Under the pieces are notes generated by a model. It was not told where the DNA came from. It ran no database searches and worked only from the letters and a program-made list of their open reading frames with translations. This document shows positions 24,219 to 36,600 of a stretch of DNA of 64,000 nucleotides, piece by piece. A program made the translations under genes and the position numbers. The DNA lies in contig JAANDG010000012.1 of assembly GCA_036852015.1 (NCBI GenBank), positions 434,001-498,000 on the forward strand. Direction: 5' to 3'. Source of the DNA: Pelodera strongyloides (taxonomy: Eukaryota > Nematoda > Chromadorea > Rhabditida > Rhabditidae). Numbering within the stretch: position 1 is the first letter of the stretch; each line of letters opens with the position of its first letter.

Positions 24219-25954
24219 AAAATACAAATTTCCACTTTTACTTCTGCGCAGTTTTTCTTCTTGCACCCTTTCATTACCTTCTTACCTTTCATGCCTTGCC
24301 TTTGCACAGTTCTTGTAGAGTTATTCGCGATGACATGCTTGTTCATGAAGGCCTACTGTGCACTAGCAGTAATTTCGTCAGCTCTTCAGCTTTCTTTGAA
24401 ACGTAGATTTTACGACATTCAAGATTGATTTGGTCCGGTCTTTTAGACAATCTGATCCCAAAAAAGTCAGATTTGCAGGCACTAGGGAGGAGCCTTAGAA
24501 TTTCATATATTTTATAATAAATTTGTCATATCAAACCGCAGTTCTAGTATGAAGCACATCGACGTATATTTTATAATGTTTTTGCACATGTCTATTTTGT
24601 TTAATAAATAAGCCATATTACAAAACATATGTACAAACGTATAAAGACAAAGTTCACTACGAAAATAACCTTTGAGCTGCCTATTTTTGGCCCGTTCACA
24701 ACACATTACTGGAGTTCATCGGTGCAGCGCAGTTACGACCTTTTTTGCTTGCATTCTAAATTAACTCGAACAGGAGTTGGGGGAGTGAGGCTAATTAGAA
24801 ACACTTTATCCGGAACATTGCTGTATATAATTTTATAGTAAAAACTACACCAGGTTCATAAAAGCTAGCTCCGCCCATCCAAGCAGGATATGTGCATGCT
24901 TTGACGGTTATAGGTTGCAGACGATTGGAGGTTGGGTACCATTTGGTGACAATTTTTTTAATGAACTATCGGCTATTTAGAATCTGTGATAGGCAAATTT
25001 TGTGACTGACACCATACGATAGTTAATTTGAATAAAAGGGTAGTATCACAATGTTTTTATTGCAATGTCGCATATGTTCTGTGTCAAGAGAAACTGAACA
25101 CAAAGAAGACAATAAAAGTGCACAGGGTCGATAAAGAAACGTAAAAAGGATACTGACGGAGCATATGGTGATATGAGTAGTGCAGAGGACGTATAGGCCA
25201 ACCCAAGGGAACTCTACCCTTGGGGACTTCGCTCCCTCCTGGGGAGGGTAACCCGACTTTGGTGAATATGACTTACACATCGACTATGTTGTGCTATAGA
25301 ACATTATGATACGCAGCTAGTCATCTTCGTGTCGAAGACGTTTTGAACACTCTGTGGTTTTCATCACGATGTATTCACATGGCATCTTTATTTTCTCGTG
25401 AGGCTGAGCTTTTGGGTAATGGTTATCCCTATGCCTATAGGTTAGCTACCCCCTCAACTACATATGCCCGCCTCTAATCTCAAATCAGATTTCCGTGTCC
25501 TACTCTATTGGTGTTCATTTTTGAATGAAAAAAATAACTCGGCACAAACAATGCATTTTCGAGTATGGCTCAGTGACTTTTTGTCCCATTTCTCGAAGAC
25601 GCAGTGAGAAGGAATTGAATACACAAATAGGGTTATTTTTCTAGAAAAGTTTCGGATTTTACTAAATTTCTTATTATTTAAGTTATAATAAATCGATAGT
25701 TTAAGCCAAGGTGCCTACGCCGAACCTTAGCCTACGTTACGCTTTCTTTCTTTTAACGATAGTTCTTTTGCAGACCAACAAACTATTTGTCACTTGTCTA
25801 GAGTGTCTTCAGAGAAAATAGGAAGTCGCGGATAGATTGTAATGATTCATTTGCGCTCAAGTTTGTAGAATAATGTTGTTACCTAACTAATTGTCAGTCT
25901 GGTTCCACGTGTATGTTTTTATTGTCACGTTTTTTTAGTAGCTATACACTGACG

Positions 25955-26165
25955 AAACTTGGCGTTCAAGCCGCGTGACAACGGCGCGCAGCGTGCATTT
26001 GGCAACGTGGTGGCGTGCAAAAATACACGCGGAATGGGAATGGCGTGCAACTTGCCCGCCGAAAACACGCCGCTTGCACGCCGGAAGCCCGAGGCGAATT
26101 GGCAAGGGTGCCCGTACCCACGCCGCTTACACGCCAACGTCGCACTTGGCATCGTACCTGTTTCA
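25955..26165. repeat. GC-rich block with CACGCCG units
   Basis: Roughly 210 bp much richer in G+C than its surroundings, with repeated ACACGCCGCTTGCACG-like and GGCGTGCAA units. It opens in several frames, but the frames look like repeat shadows. Confidence 0.5.
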
Positions 26166-26639
26166 CAAGCCTTAGGAAACCTGTAGTGAAGCTTTACTCT
26201 TCGAGTTTATGGTTCCATTCGCCTAAGTATAATCCATACGCCTAAGCAGAAATACGGCTAGTGTTCAGATCCGGTAACTCAACTTTGCTGTTAAACGCCT
26301 TTGAATATTCCAAATCCTGAAGCAAATTGTCGGACTTAACCTTTAGCTCAAGCTCTCACGCGGTGTAAACTCAAGGTGTCTCATTTAATGTGAGGACGTT
26401 TATCACTGTAATCGCCTCTGCGGTGGTCTAAGGCGCAGATATCATGGGATATAGGATATACCTTTAAAAACAAAATATAAATATAAATAAAACTATAATA
26501 AATAAATAATTTATAGGTAACCCGTTTGTCACCCAGGATTGTTGTCCCAGTTCTCCTCTGGGACGTAGTATCCTCTTTTCTCTTTCTTGTTTTGTTTCGT
26601 TTTGCTTTGTCATTTCTCACATATCCTCATCTTCCTCTT

Positions 26640-26925
26640 TTTCATATATCATTCCTCCCTCTTTTATCCTCTCGCTCTCTCTCTCTCCTTTCTCTCTCTT
26701 CCTCCCTCACCCTCTCACAATTACTCGGTTCACTTTCACTCGTTTTTTCTTGTCACCTCAAAGAATACCGCCCAATTCTCCCTCCCTCCCTCCCTCTCTA
26801 TCTCTCTCTTCCTCCCTCCCTCTCCCTCTCTATCTCTCTCTTCCTCCCTCCCTCCCTCTCTATCTCTCTCTTCCTCCCTCCCTCACCCTCTCTCTCTTCC
26901 TCCCTCCCTCTCCCTCCCTTATAGT
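26640..26925. repeat. CCCT/CTCT pyrimidine satellite
   Basis: Mixed (CCCT)n, (CT)n and higher-order TCTATCTCTCTCTTCCTCCC units repeated three times between 26.79 and 26.90 kb. The resulting Leu/Ser/Pro ORFs (to 148 codons) are artefacts of the repeat. Confidence 0.9.
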
Positions 26926-27027
26926 TATCGCCTATTCTCATGCATATGTTCTCAAGCTTGTCATCCCTATGCTTTGTCATACACAATCACTCAGTTTGTC
27001 TGTCATTCTGAACTCGCTACATCGTTG

Positions 27028-27092
27028 ACTTAGGCTTGGGCCTTAGGCTTAGACTTAGGCCTATTTTTAGGATTAGGCTTGGGCTTAGCCTT
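27028..27092. repeat. Degenerate TTAGGC (telomere-like) tract
   Basis: Variants of the nematode telomere hexamer (TTAGGC, TTGGGC, TTAGAC) in near-tandem array. Confidence 0.6.
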
Positions 27093-27687
27093 CTAGTTCA
27101 TTACCTTACCTCGATCAATTTACTGCATAAATACCGATTTCGTTTGAACAAATTTTGATTCAACTACTTTTCTGAAAGAAATACAGTTTGTGCTTTATGC
27201 TAGTAGAATCTATAATTTTAACTTTGCAAGGAACCACCTTTAGTAAACACTACACACTAATTGTTGTTGGACGACAGTATGCAAATGACTTATGTAATAC
27301 AAAGAAGCACGTGATTTGCCGACCTAGAATTTGCTCCCTTGTTAGCTTATTGTTAGCACCGTCGTAACCTTGTAAGCTAGGCTATGGTAGCAAGAGCTAG
27401 GATGTTATCTTCCAATAAATATTGTATCTTTTTCATTAGAGACACGACAGATAAGAATCCCAACTTAACGTCTATATTTCTACCTCTAACACCTGGTTTA
27501 CAAACACACACACGGCTGTTTATTGCTTATTCATTACGTAAGGACAGAGTCAACAAAGCCTGCTACTACACCATATGCTTGTATATAAAACAAGAAGTAA
27601 ACGAAGTTGTTTAGTATTTGGCTTATTTGGCTAGTTCTCTCAGTTTAATTAACTAAAGGACTGTTAGTAGAAGTACGGTAGCTTTTG

Positions 27688-27832
27688 TTAAAGCGAAATG
27701 CTAGCCTCTTTGGAAAATTTGCATTTGATAAGCAAATCCTATGTATCCTATGCTAATTTTGTACGATTGCCGTGGACGATCGTACAAAATTATCATATGC
27801 AAATTTTCTAAAGGGGCTAGCATTTCGCTTTA
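27688..27832. mobile_element. Palindromic TTAA-flanked MITE (family B), copy 1
   Basis: TTAA AGCGAAATGCTAGCC at the left and GGCTAGCATTTCGCT TTAA at the right. The whole 145 bp folds on itself around GATTGCCGTGGACGATC. Near-identical to the copy in the BAG1 intron at 53.07 kb. It shares the terminal AGCGAAAT with family A. Confidence 0.85.
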
Positions 27833-29283
27833 ATTCTCACACTCAGCGCACTAATAAATGGGTTTGTTTTTTGGGAAACATTATTGATTATTCTATTACA
27901 CTTCCGCATAAGGAATTTGTTTATTTTTTTGTGGCTGTTGGCTTTTTGGGTCTCTTTAGCGTGCGTGTATGAGGAAAAAAAGACAAGACCGATCGAATAA
28001 AAATCTTAACTCACAATGAAGCTATGCAACTTTTTTCCTGTGTTATCCGTCAAACGATAGAGTTTTCATTTCTGCGAAGTCGTATTTCGCACGTTCAGTC
28101 ATCCTTTTTTTTGTTTCAATCTTCCGAACGTACGGCAACAATTTTTCAAAAAGATATACAACGAGAGCAGAGGCTTTTTGAAAATGGTGGGACTATTTCC
28201 AAGATTCCACGCTAAATATTCTGTGTAACTTTATGAATGAGTTTTACGCTTGGCTTTAATCTTGCGTTAGGTCTTATGGTTAGGACACTTGGTTAAGTTA
28301 CTGTCTACGCAAATTTTATTACTTGAGCCGAAGGATATAGTTATCTTCTGTTTATGTCTTATTTAGGCATAGCTTAGTTTTAGGCTTTTCTTCACTGTTT
28401 TTTTAATCTTATTCTGAACAACTGCTTTCCATGTATTACCTGTAAATTGTGTTCCATTTTGTGCCATGCTCAGAAGTGCAAATAAATTTGCACATAACCA
28501 CGTGTCCGTCTCTTTAATATTTTGAAGCTGTTCGGATAAATATATTTCTTTTAGAACGGGAGCCACCCAGACGGGTCAAACTCACACAACATTGAATGAA
28601 ACATGTTGAATTCCCCTGGGAATACTCTCCCAAACATTTACATAAGATTTAGTATCTCTGTCACGCATTGCGACAGAATTGCAGGCTTTTTCTTGTCCTA
28701 GCTCAGCATGTGGATTTCTTGTTTCTTCTTCACTTAATAATAGTATGATAATTATAGCATGGGGTATTGAGTCGGTCCCGTTTCTTGTATTGTCTATGCT
28801 ATTAATATGGTATGGTTATTAAAGCGGTATTAAGGCGTATGCTGGACGATGTATTTCCATTAATGTAGCAAACAAGTAATAATAATAATAATTTATTGAC
28901 ACATTATATAAAATATATAAGTGTGCATCATATAAATGATGATGAGAAGGTTGGCAAATTAAGCCACATGTAACGATTAGCTTGAGGTTCGTTTATAAGA
29001 AAAGAGTAACACCTTGCAACAAATCAATTACCAATAAGATTGAGTGTTTCGCCATAGTTGATTTTTTGAATTTTTGTGCATTACCTCAGGAAATAAAACA
29101 ATAACATAACACACACAATAGTGAATTATAACATAAATCTATATACTAGGGCATGCCTAAGAATAGTTTCTACCTAGCCACCTTTCTCAAATTCTAGCAT
29201 CCGTAATATACCTCCACCCGCAGTAATTCGAATGCGCTATGCACGAAAATTCATGTACCGCACATGGTAGTTTTTGTGTACGA

Positions 29284-30036
29284 ACATCGCGATGTTTTAG
29301 TCTATTCATCACCAGACGACAATCGTCTGTCAATGCTGCACAGGCAATACTTCAAAAAAGGTGTGCATACTTATATGTAACGTCTGAAACGTATTGCCAG
29401 TAATTAATGTGATGAAACTCACTCGTTTATTTTGGTTTGCGAAATGTTTACTGCTTATACCAAATCCTTGAAACGTAGTATGGATTTCGTTGCGGATTCG
29501 GTGACAAACATCTAAACTCTTCTCCTTTATTAGCCCGTATTCTCGGGTCGACGGGAATGTTCCGTTTGGGAGCTTATTCGTATGCAAATTTTTCCTCCAG
29601 CTAGTCTATATAGTCGAGAAATTTGCATACAAAGGATTTCCCAAACGGAACATTCCCGTCGACCCGAGAATACGGGCTAATAAGATATTCATTTGTATAC
29701 AACATCAGGAATCAGCAACTTCTATATAAATATAAACCTTACTTGCAATCAGAAAATAACCACTTCTTCTTATGCTGTAGCTTAGGGATAATATTTGGGT
29801 ATGACTTTGTTTTCTATAAGAAGAGAAAAACAAATTATTCCGATTTATTTTGTCCTCCATTGCCTTTGACTCCGGAAAGTCGTTTAGCATTCGTTGCTCT
29901 GCTTATTGCACCAATTTACTCCCAAATAAAATGCTTGTTTTCGGGTTAACTATCTATTCGAAGGAATAGTATAGCGTTACTAACGAACTTTACTACTTTC
30001 TATTCAACATATAATTTGTGATGCACATCGCGATGT
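29284..30036. mobile_element. 750-bp element with palindromic core
   Basis: Bounded by two copies of the perfect palindrome ACATCGCGATGT (29284-29295 and 30025-30036). Inside are two arms of about 65 bp (29528-29592 and 29618-29682) that are inverted copies containing CGGGTCGACGGGAATGTTCC. No transposase-like ORF. Boundaries are inferred from the paired palindromes. Confidence 0.5.
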
Positions 30037-30218
30037 GTTATTTAATAAATAAATAACTCGACCTAAACATTTTTTATTTCATAATAACTTTCTTACTCAT
30101 CTGTTTTAGACAGTACGTGCCTTACATCTAGTGTTAAATATGTATGTACTAGTAGAACGGCTCTTCTCTGGCTGGCAGAATTAACCTCTAGTTATCCTCT
30201 ACATGTATTTCACAGAGA

Positions 30219-30278
30219 TTCATCTACCGGAACCGAACCCGTGTTCTGTGGGTGATAACTAACCACTAAAGGATAAGC
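30219..30278 (-). pseudogene. tRNA-like remnant with A and B boxes
   Basis: On the minus strand it has TTTAGTGGTTAGTTATC (D-arm/box A, Asp/Glu-like) and GGGTTCGGTTCCGG (box B). The A-to-B spacing is too short for an anticodon arm, and the acceptor ends do not pair. Most likely a deleted tRNA copy or a SINE head. Confidence 0.5.
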
Positions 30279-30466
30279 TTTCATGGCTTTGCCCGCAACT
30301 AATTAAGTCACTCGAGTTCGTTGCTTAATTATGTGAATCTCATCAGTTATGCACTCCAATTGCCGCCCAAATAGGGACAAGGGAGATAGGGGACGTCAAT
30401 AAACTCTGCACCAGCCTTTTTGTTTCTTTATAAGTCTGATCCTAAGCCGATCTAAACGTAAGCTAA

Positions 30467-30509
30467 GCCTAAGCCTAAGCCTAAGCCTAAGCCTAAGCCT
30501 AAGCCTAAG
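30467..30509. repeat. Interstitial telomere repeat (GCCTAA)7
   Basis: Seven perfect copies of the complement of TTAGGC, the nematode telomere unit, flanked by degenerate units from 30.44 to 30.54 kb. Confidence 0.9.
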
Positions 30510-31476
30510 GTGCTGAAACTGAACCTAAGCCTGGGAAGTTTTTTTTATGGTTTGGAATGACACATCCAAAATCAGCAAATCCAGATAAATTTACATGTAC
30601 GAGAGTTTAGCTCAATAATCCACAGTTGATCCGTATAAATTGGAACTTATAAAGAAATTAGCTGGGATAAGATAAGTATAATGCAATATAGATGTTCACA
30701 ATCTTGCGTCCTCTTTATATTGATTGTATTTTCTCATATTTTTAGTACAAGTTCCCCTAACACGTTTGACTTTTGAACGATAAGGCCCGCGGTTTATGAA
30801 ATGTGGACACCCTCCGAAAACATTGTTATGCTTTGTATGCAAATTGTGCGCATTATTTTCAGCACCACCTTCCACATTGCTTTAAATAGTAGTGTTTGAA
30901 CCAAAAATACTACTTTCTCGTTATCAGCTCACTAACAATAGGTTACGTTACATTGGTTGTCTTTTTCCACGATCTATATCTATACTACCCGTACAGTAAC
31001 AAAATGCTAACAAATCGTACTTCAATCCATCTTAATCACTATTTTATAAGGGTTTTCTGGTCAGATTCCCAGTGTCATTTGTTTGGTTTTTAGTATTGGG
31101 GTGGTGATTACTAGCCCTTTCGTACACTAACACTGTATAAAAGAGCAGCACACTGATTTATAGAGCTCAATATCGTGATTAGCTGCAGTGTCTCTGCTTA
31201 TTTCTGCTGAAGATGTTTCGTAGTTAGTTTAGGCCGTTGGTTAGGTGTTTAGTTTTCTCGCACCTTTTCATATTAGGCCTTACTATTTTGTATTTCTGGA
31301 AATACTACGTTTCTTTAACATTTAAGTCATCTACGACCGAGTATCTTTGAAGACTCGCAAACCTTTAATGTATTGTAAATAAGGTAAGATGTTTCCGTCT
31401 GATGCCGCGCGCCGAACCTTAGCCAGTTTATCGCCGCGTCAGATTACTTTTTTATTTCCACGTTTTTTTTCAGGTA

Positions 31477-33588
31477 ATGCGATGGAGAGCAAGTGATATT
31501 TGGTGTACAATGTTCTTGACAATTTTCCTTCTATTCTTTGGACTGGTAGATTCCGAGGTTGGTGAAATTATAATAGGAAATCAATGTCATTTCCAACTCT
31601 AAATATCCAATATGCAAAAAAATGCGGTATCTATGTCATGTGTCATGTTTTACAGAAGGATAAAAGAGAACACCGTTCCGTTCTCTATCTTATAGTCAAC
31701 CACATGATGACATATGTCACCTTTTTGTTATGCTTTTTCTTAACGTTTGTTGTGCTGCTAATTCTCTTCTTTTTTTGTGGAATTCTAGGAGCATATTATG
31801 TTTCACGTGAGGGGTGAAAGGTGCAAAAGTTATTTTGGGATACTAGCAAACTCCTGCTATCTTTACTGAACACTTGTCTTTTTTTGATCGCCCAGGCATA
31901 GTTTTCATACATATTCATACATAGATACACATTGCATACAACATATGGGAATGCGGTTGTCGAGCATACGATTATATCGCTTTAAAGCGAAGTACTGGCC
32001 GGTTTTTGAAACGCATCGAGTACATTCTTATGCTGCTTATGCAAATGCACATAAATTAGTATAAAAAATCGAGATAATTCGAACAAATTAGCATAAATAC
32101 GTTAGAATTCTCTGCGGAACATGTCGTATGCAATCCTTAAAATTGTACTTTGAACTCCCTTGAATAAAGGTACACCCTCTTGAAGCGTAAAAAAAAAGAA
32201 TTCAGTGGTCCACGATGCGTTTCAAAACCCGGCCGGTATTTCGTAACATATTACTTTCAGAAGGAGGATGCGTGCAGTGCCCGTTGTCTTCGACTTCACC
32301 AACGCTCAATTCAAAGGATTGATTTGAGTTCAGATTCTCTCAAAGCACTCCTGGAGAAGAAGGAACCGAGGGAACAATTGAAGGATACGTGTTGGTGAGA
32401 AGCTGCACTACGAGTAATTGTCTTGGTCATTATAGCATAGTTTGTAGTTTGTAGTTTATAGTCGTCTAGCAGTTTATGGTGTTGTATCGAGAGGCCTGAT
32501 GTACATAGATGCATCTATCCTGTCGCATTGATTGTATATCTTCAAACCGTCATTGGTTTGAAACTTGTGGTGAACAAATGTATTTCCGCATATTATAAGT
32601 GTACTTCTGTGTTCTTCTGGGTACTTCAGGCACTGAGTGAAACTCATTTGCATATAATACATTGAACTCTCAGCATAACTGGCCATGATACGCTTCACGA
32701 ACCACGTGTCATACTTCTTTGAGAATCCGATATTGTACGATATGCTGCGTTGCAACAATCTGAGTCCAAATGTTATTGTTGTTTTTTAAAACAAAATAAC
32801 ACCTGTCTCGAATGCACACTTCTTTGTGTCTGTAATGTGTATCGTATTACAAACGCTGCGACACCTCTGCAAAAGTTGAAAAAACATTCTTTCGTAGCAT
32901 ATGTTCGTAGTACGCATTGTGAGAGCAACAAGTGTGTCGGGGGAAAGTTTAATAATATTAAATTGTCAAGCAATATATTATTATTATCATTTTTATTCTT
33001 ATTACTATTTAGGAGAACATACGACTACTTCGACTGTATGAAGCACTGTGATCATGTTCCTATTGAATTTGAAAAATTCCAACGATACGTCACCAAACAG
33101 TGCAAGGAGGTTATGACTGGTGAGTAGGTTTATGGCCTTTTTCAAACGAATGAACAATAAAGTTACAAATAAAGAAGAGAACTAAAGAATCAACAAGTGC
33201 TCAGCTGGACTGCTGGGCTGCTGAGCTGCTGAGCTGCTGAACTGCTGAGCTGCTGAACTACTGAGCTGCTGAGCTGCTGTGCTGAATCAACAAGTGCCCA
33301 AATGGTCGTAAAGGGTGCTGAGCAGACGATAAACGCACATTAATTGTGAAATACGGAAAAGAAAATGATTCAGGCTCAAGTTTCACCCCAAGTACGTTCC
33401 CTACTTCAGACATGGATTCCTCCCTTCGATGTGTGTCCAAGTACCATTTCTTCATTGAATTTCGTTGTTCTTCTTTTATGAAAGAAGCCATTCGGTTAAG
33501 GGAGAGGATTGGCAGACAGTACACGCCGGATGAGGAGACATGCAGGTTAGGAAGTCTCTCTCTCTCTCTCTCTCTCTCTCATCGCTCT

Positions 33589-33626
<38 letters not shown>

Positions 33627-36600
33627 CTTCTCTTTCTCACTTTCTCTCTCTCTTTCTCCTCCTTATGCTCTTAGACTCTCTCTCTCTCGTTTTCTTTCTC
33701 TTTCTCCTTCTTATGCTGTTAGCTCCGGAATTTTGTCATATTTATTCCATTTCAGATACCTCCACCTCAATGCTCTCTGCTTGGAAACAGCCGTCGTCAA
33801 GCACTGTCCAGAAGCGAAGAAAATATTTAGAAGGTTACCTTTTTATTCTGTTCAGGTTTATCTCTAGTGTCCTCTCTCTCTTTTCCCTTTTATTCTCTTT
33901 CTCTGCCTCTCCACTTTCTCACTCTCTCTTCACTCGTGGATTGTATATTTTCTAATGAATAATACTTTTTCCGGTTAAATTTCCGTGACTATTTCCTCAA
34001 CTTCATTCTACCCGAAGATGACGCAACCTTTGATGACCAAGATTTGGACAGTTGCCAGGTTAGAATATGTAAATTACTGTTCTGATTTAGAAGGTTTTCC
34101 CTAGGAGACGACTACAAACAGGATGATATTTATCTTATACTTGCAATTGATTAGCACTCGTAATAGGAATATTTTTATTTATTAAATACACCAAAAGGTG
34201 TGCATCCGAGGTCACTAGCTATATGATCACTAGCTATGAACGAGCTGAAACATTTGTAATTGCGAGTTTTTGTGAGCACACTGACTGTGACTTACTGGCA
34301 ATTCGTGGACGATTAACCTTTACAATAAAACTGACGATTATTCGTTTGAGGTTAATAGGTTCCCAGTTTATGATACTCATATACACATCAGCATAAAAGA
34401 TAATTGTATATATGGTGAAATCCTTAGAATAAACCGTTGCACTTCCGAACTTTCACTATTTCAAACCAAAGTTCGAGAGTTTATCAATAAGCTTCTCAGT
34501 AACGGATATCTTAAACCTATTCTTGGGATTACTATACAAAAGGCTTTTAACCGCTATCCAACAATTCCTTATAAGTATAACTCTTCCTCCAAATTCGTAT
34601 GCAGTTGGATAAGCATACGCTATTAGCGTAAATTGATTTGCGTGGTATATACACTAACTGGTGCATTGTAAGTACAAACTACAATATACCACCCCCTTTG
34701 ACCTCCGCGTACCACCATTCATGCACATACACTAGGCAATTAGACTACAAACTACATTACACGTCAGACAACTCTCGTATCTAGGGCTCTCCGTAACTTG
34801 CACTTCTGTATTCTTATGTTCTAAACATTAATAATTTAAATAGTAATTATTTGTGATACTACTACAAACTAATATAATCCACTCCTAAATACTTAACCAC
34901 CGAGGCATCATACTGATGATGACCCCACCCCGGTGGTAAATCCTCCTCTATGACAATGGGGTCGAAACGAGGTGTTTCGAATTAAACACTTCCTAATTAT
35001 TCATTGATTTTCTCTACTTTGCTATATTTTCTTAGTTTTACTGCTATACAGCTTCCTTTTTACTGTCTTGGTATTTTTTTATTTAGGTGTTATTTCTAAT
35101 TTTACGCATTTAAATATTTTTTCTATTATATATACTGTGTGCGCTGATACAGGGGACTCCCCGTTGACTCATCTTGTGGGAGTTTCCCAAGCTCCCTGGA
35201 TTTCTAAGAATAGGGTGTGCCTCTCCCTGGGGTAGGCATAATTAGACTTACATATATTTCACAATCCTGACCGTACGAGATAGAGGATTACGCTTCGCCA
35301 AGATTCCACGGATCCCAATACTAACCTTTAAAAAAGTCTCAGAACCTTAACATTAAACTATTAAGCCCGATTCAGGTCTATGATTTCGTCAAAAAGGCTA
35401 TGGTTCTACCTACTAGCACCGAAGAAGTGTACACTAGCACTTTGGTAAGACTTATTTGAATATATACGTTTCTAGCCCCTAATAAGTGATGTTGTAAGTA
35501 GTTGTAGGTGATCCGCACGTGTGACAAACTATTTATTGATGATACGTAATTAACATACTCAAAAGGTAAACCTAAGATGCCACGCTTCACAACGCAGAAT
35601 TTTGAAACACATCGAGTACACCAACATTCTTATGCAGCCTATGCAAATAAACATAAATTAGAATAAGAAATCGAACTAAATTCGAGCAACTTTGCATAAA
35701 TACGTAAGAATTCAGCTGTCTACGATGCATTTCAAAAACCGGCCGGTATTTCGCTTTAATTTTTTCAGCCTTGGTCTTCTACAGAAGAACTATTCTCTCC
35801 TTCAGTGACCACAGAAGAGATGGAAGTTGACACAACTACCCTAATGGATACTACCACAGCAATAGATACTACGACTAGTCTAATTGAACAGGAGTTGCAA
35901 AAACTGAAGGAAAATCAATCAATAATACATGAAGAGCAACTGCGGAACGAAAGTAATTTCTAGCCCAGATTATATTTTTCTTGTTTTCTAGTTATTATAA
36001 CATTATATTTGTTAGGTACATGCCACATGTAAAAGACACGGGTAGACGCTTAGAAATGCAGGCTCACTTATTATATAGGGCAAAGTTAGTTTATTTGTTT
36101 GTTTGTGACAATACGCGTTACGCGTCTTCACGAGATTTTACGTTTTGCAGCTTGTAAGACTTACTATTTCAGCTGAAGCAGATGAGGAAATCCAGACAAT
36201 CGATCGTGAATTGGCACTTCTGGATCAAAATATTGCACATGATGACATGAACAATATGGAGAAAAATCTGAGAGAACTTGTGAGATTTTAGGTTATCGGC
36301 GATTTTATAGTCATACTGACATTTATAGTCACCGTCGTAGGCATGTTGCATACAAATTGTCAAATGAGTAACAAACAACCCAGGAGCTTTACTTTGATCC
36401 AGACTCTCATTACTATTCGTACTTATTTGCATATAATGCATGGGAAGCATCTAATCAACAAACCGTTTCAAAAACCCGCTGTTATACCGCTTTAATATAC
36501 AAACTGTTTATTATTAGACGAGCACAGAGCAATCTGGAGAGAAGGACATAATCGATATTCGACCTTCAACACTTCGTGTATCCTCTGGTGAGTTAACCTG

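Larger units (their letters stand above)
24219..31473. other. Repeat-rich, gene-poor interval
   Basis: About 7.2 kb without a supportable exon chain on either strand. It holds a GC-rich block, pyrimidine satellites, a foldback MITE, a 750-bp element with a central palindrome, a tRNA-like sequence and telomere-like hexamers, listed separately. The remaining AT-rich sequence shows nothing I can name. Confidence 0.55.

Noticed and set aside
26526..27033. Overlapping ORFs to 148 codons rich in Leu, Ser and Pro
   Set aside because: They are translations of a CCCT/CT satellite in all frames; no splice or start context.
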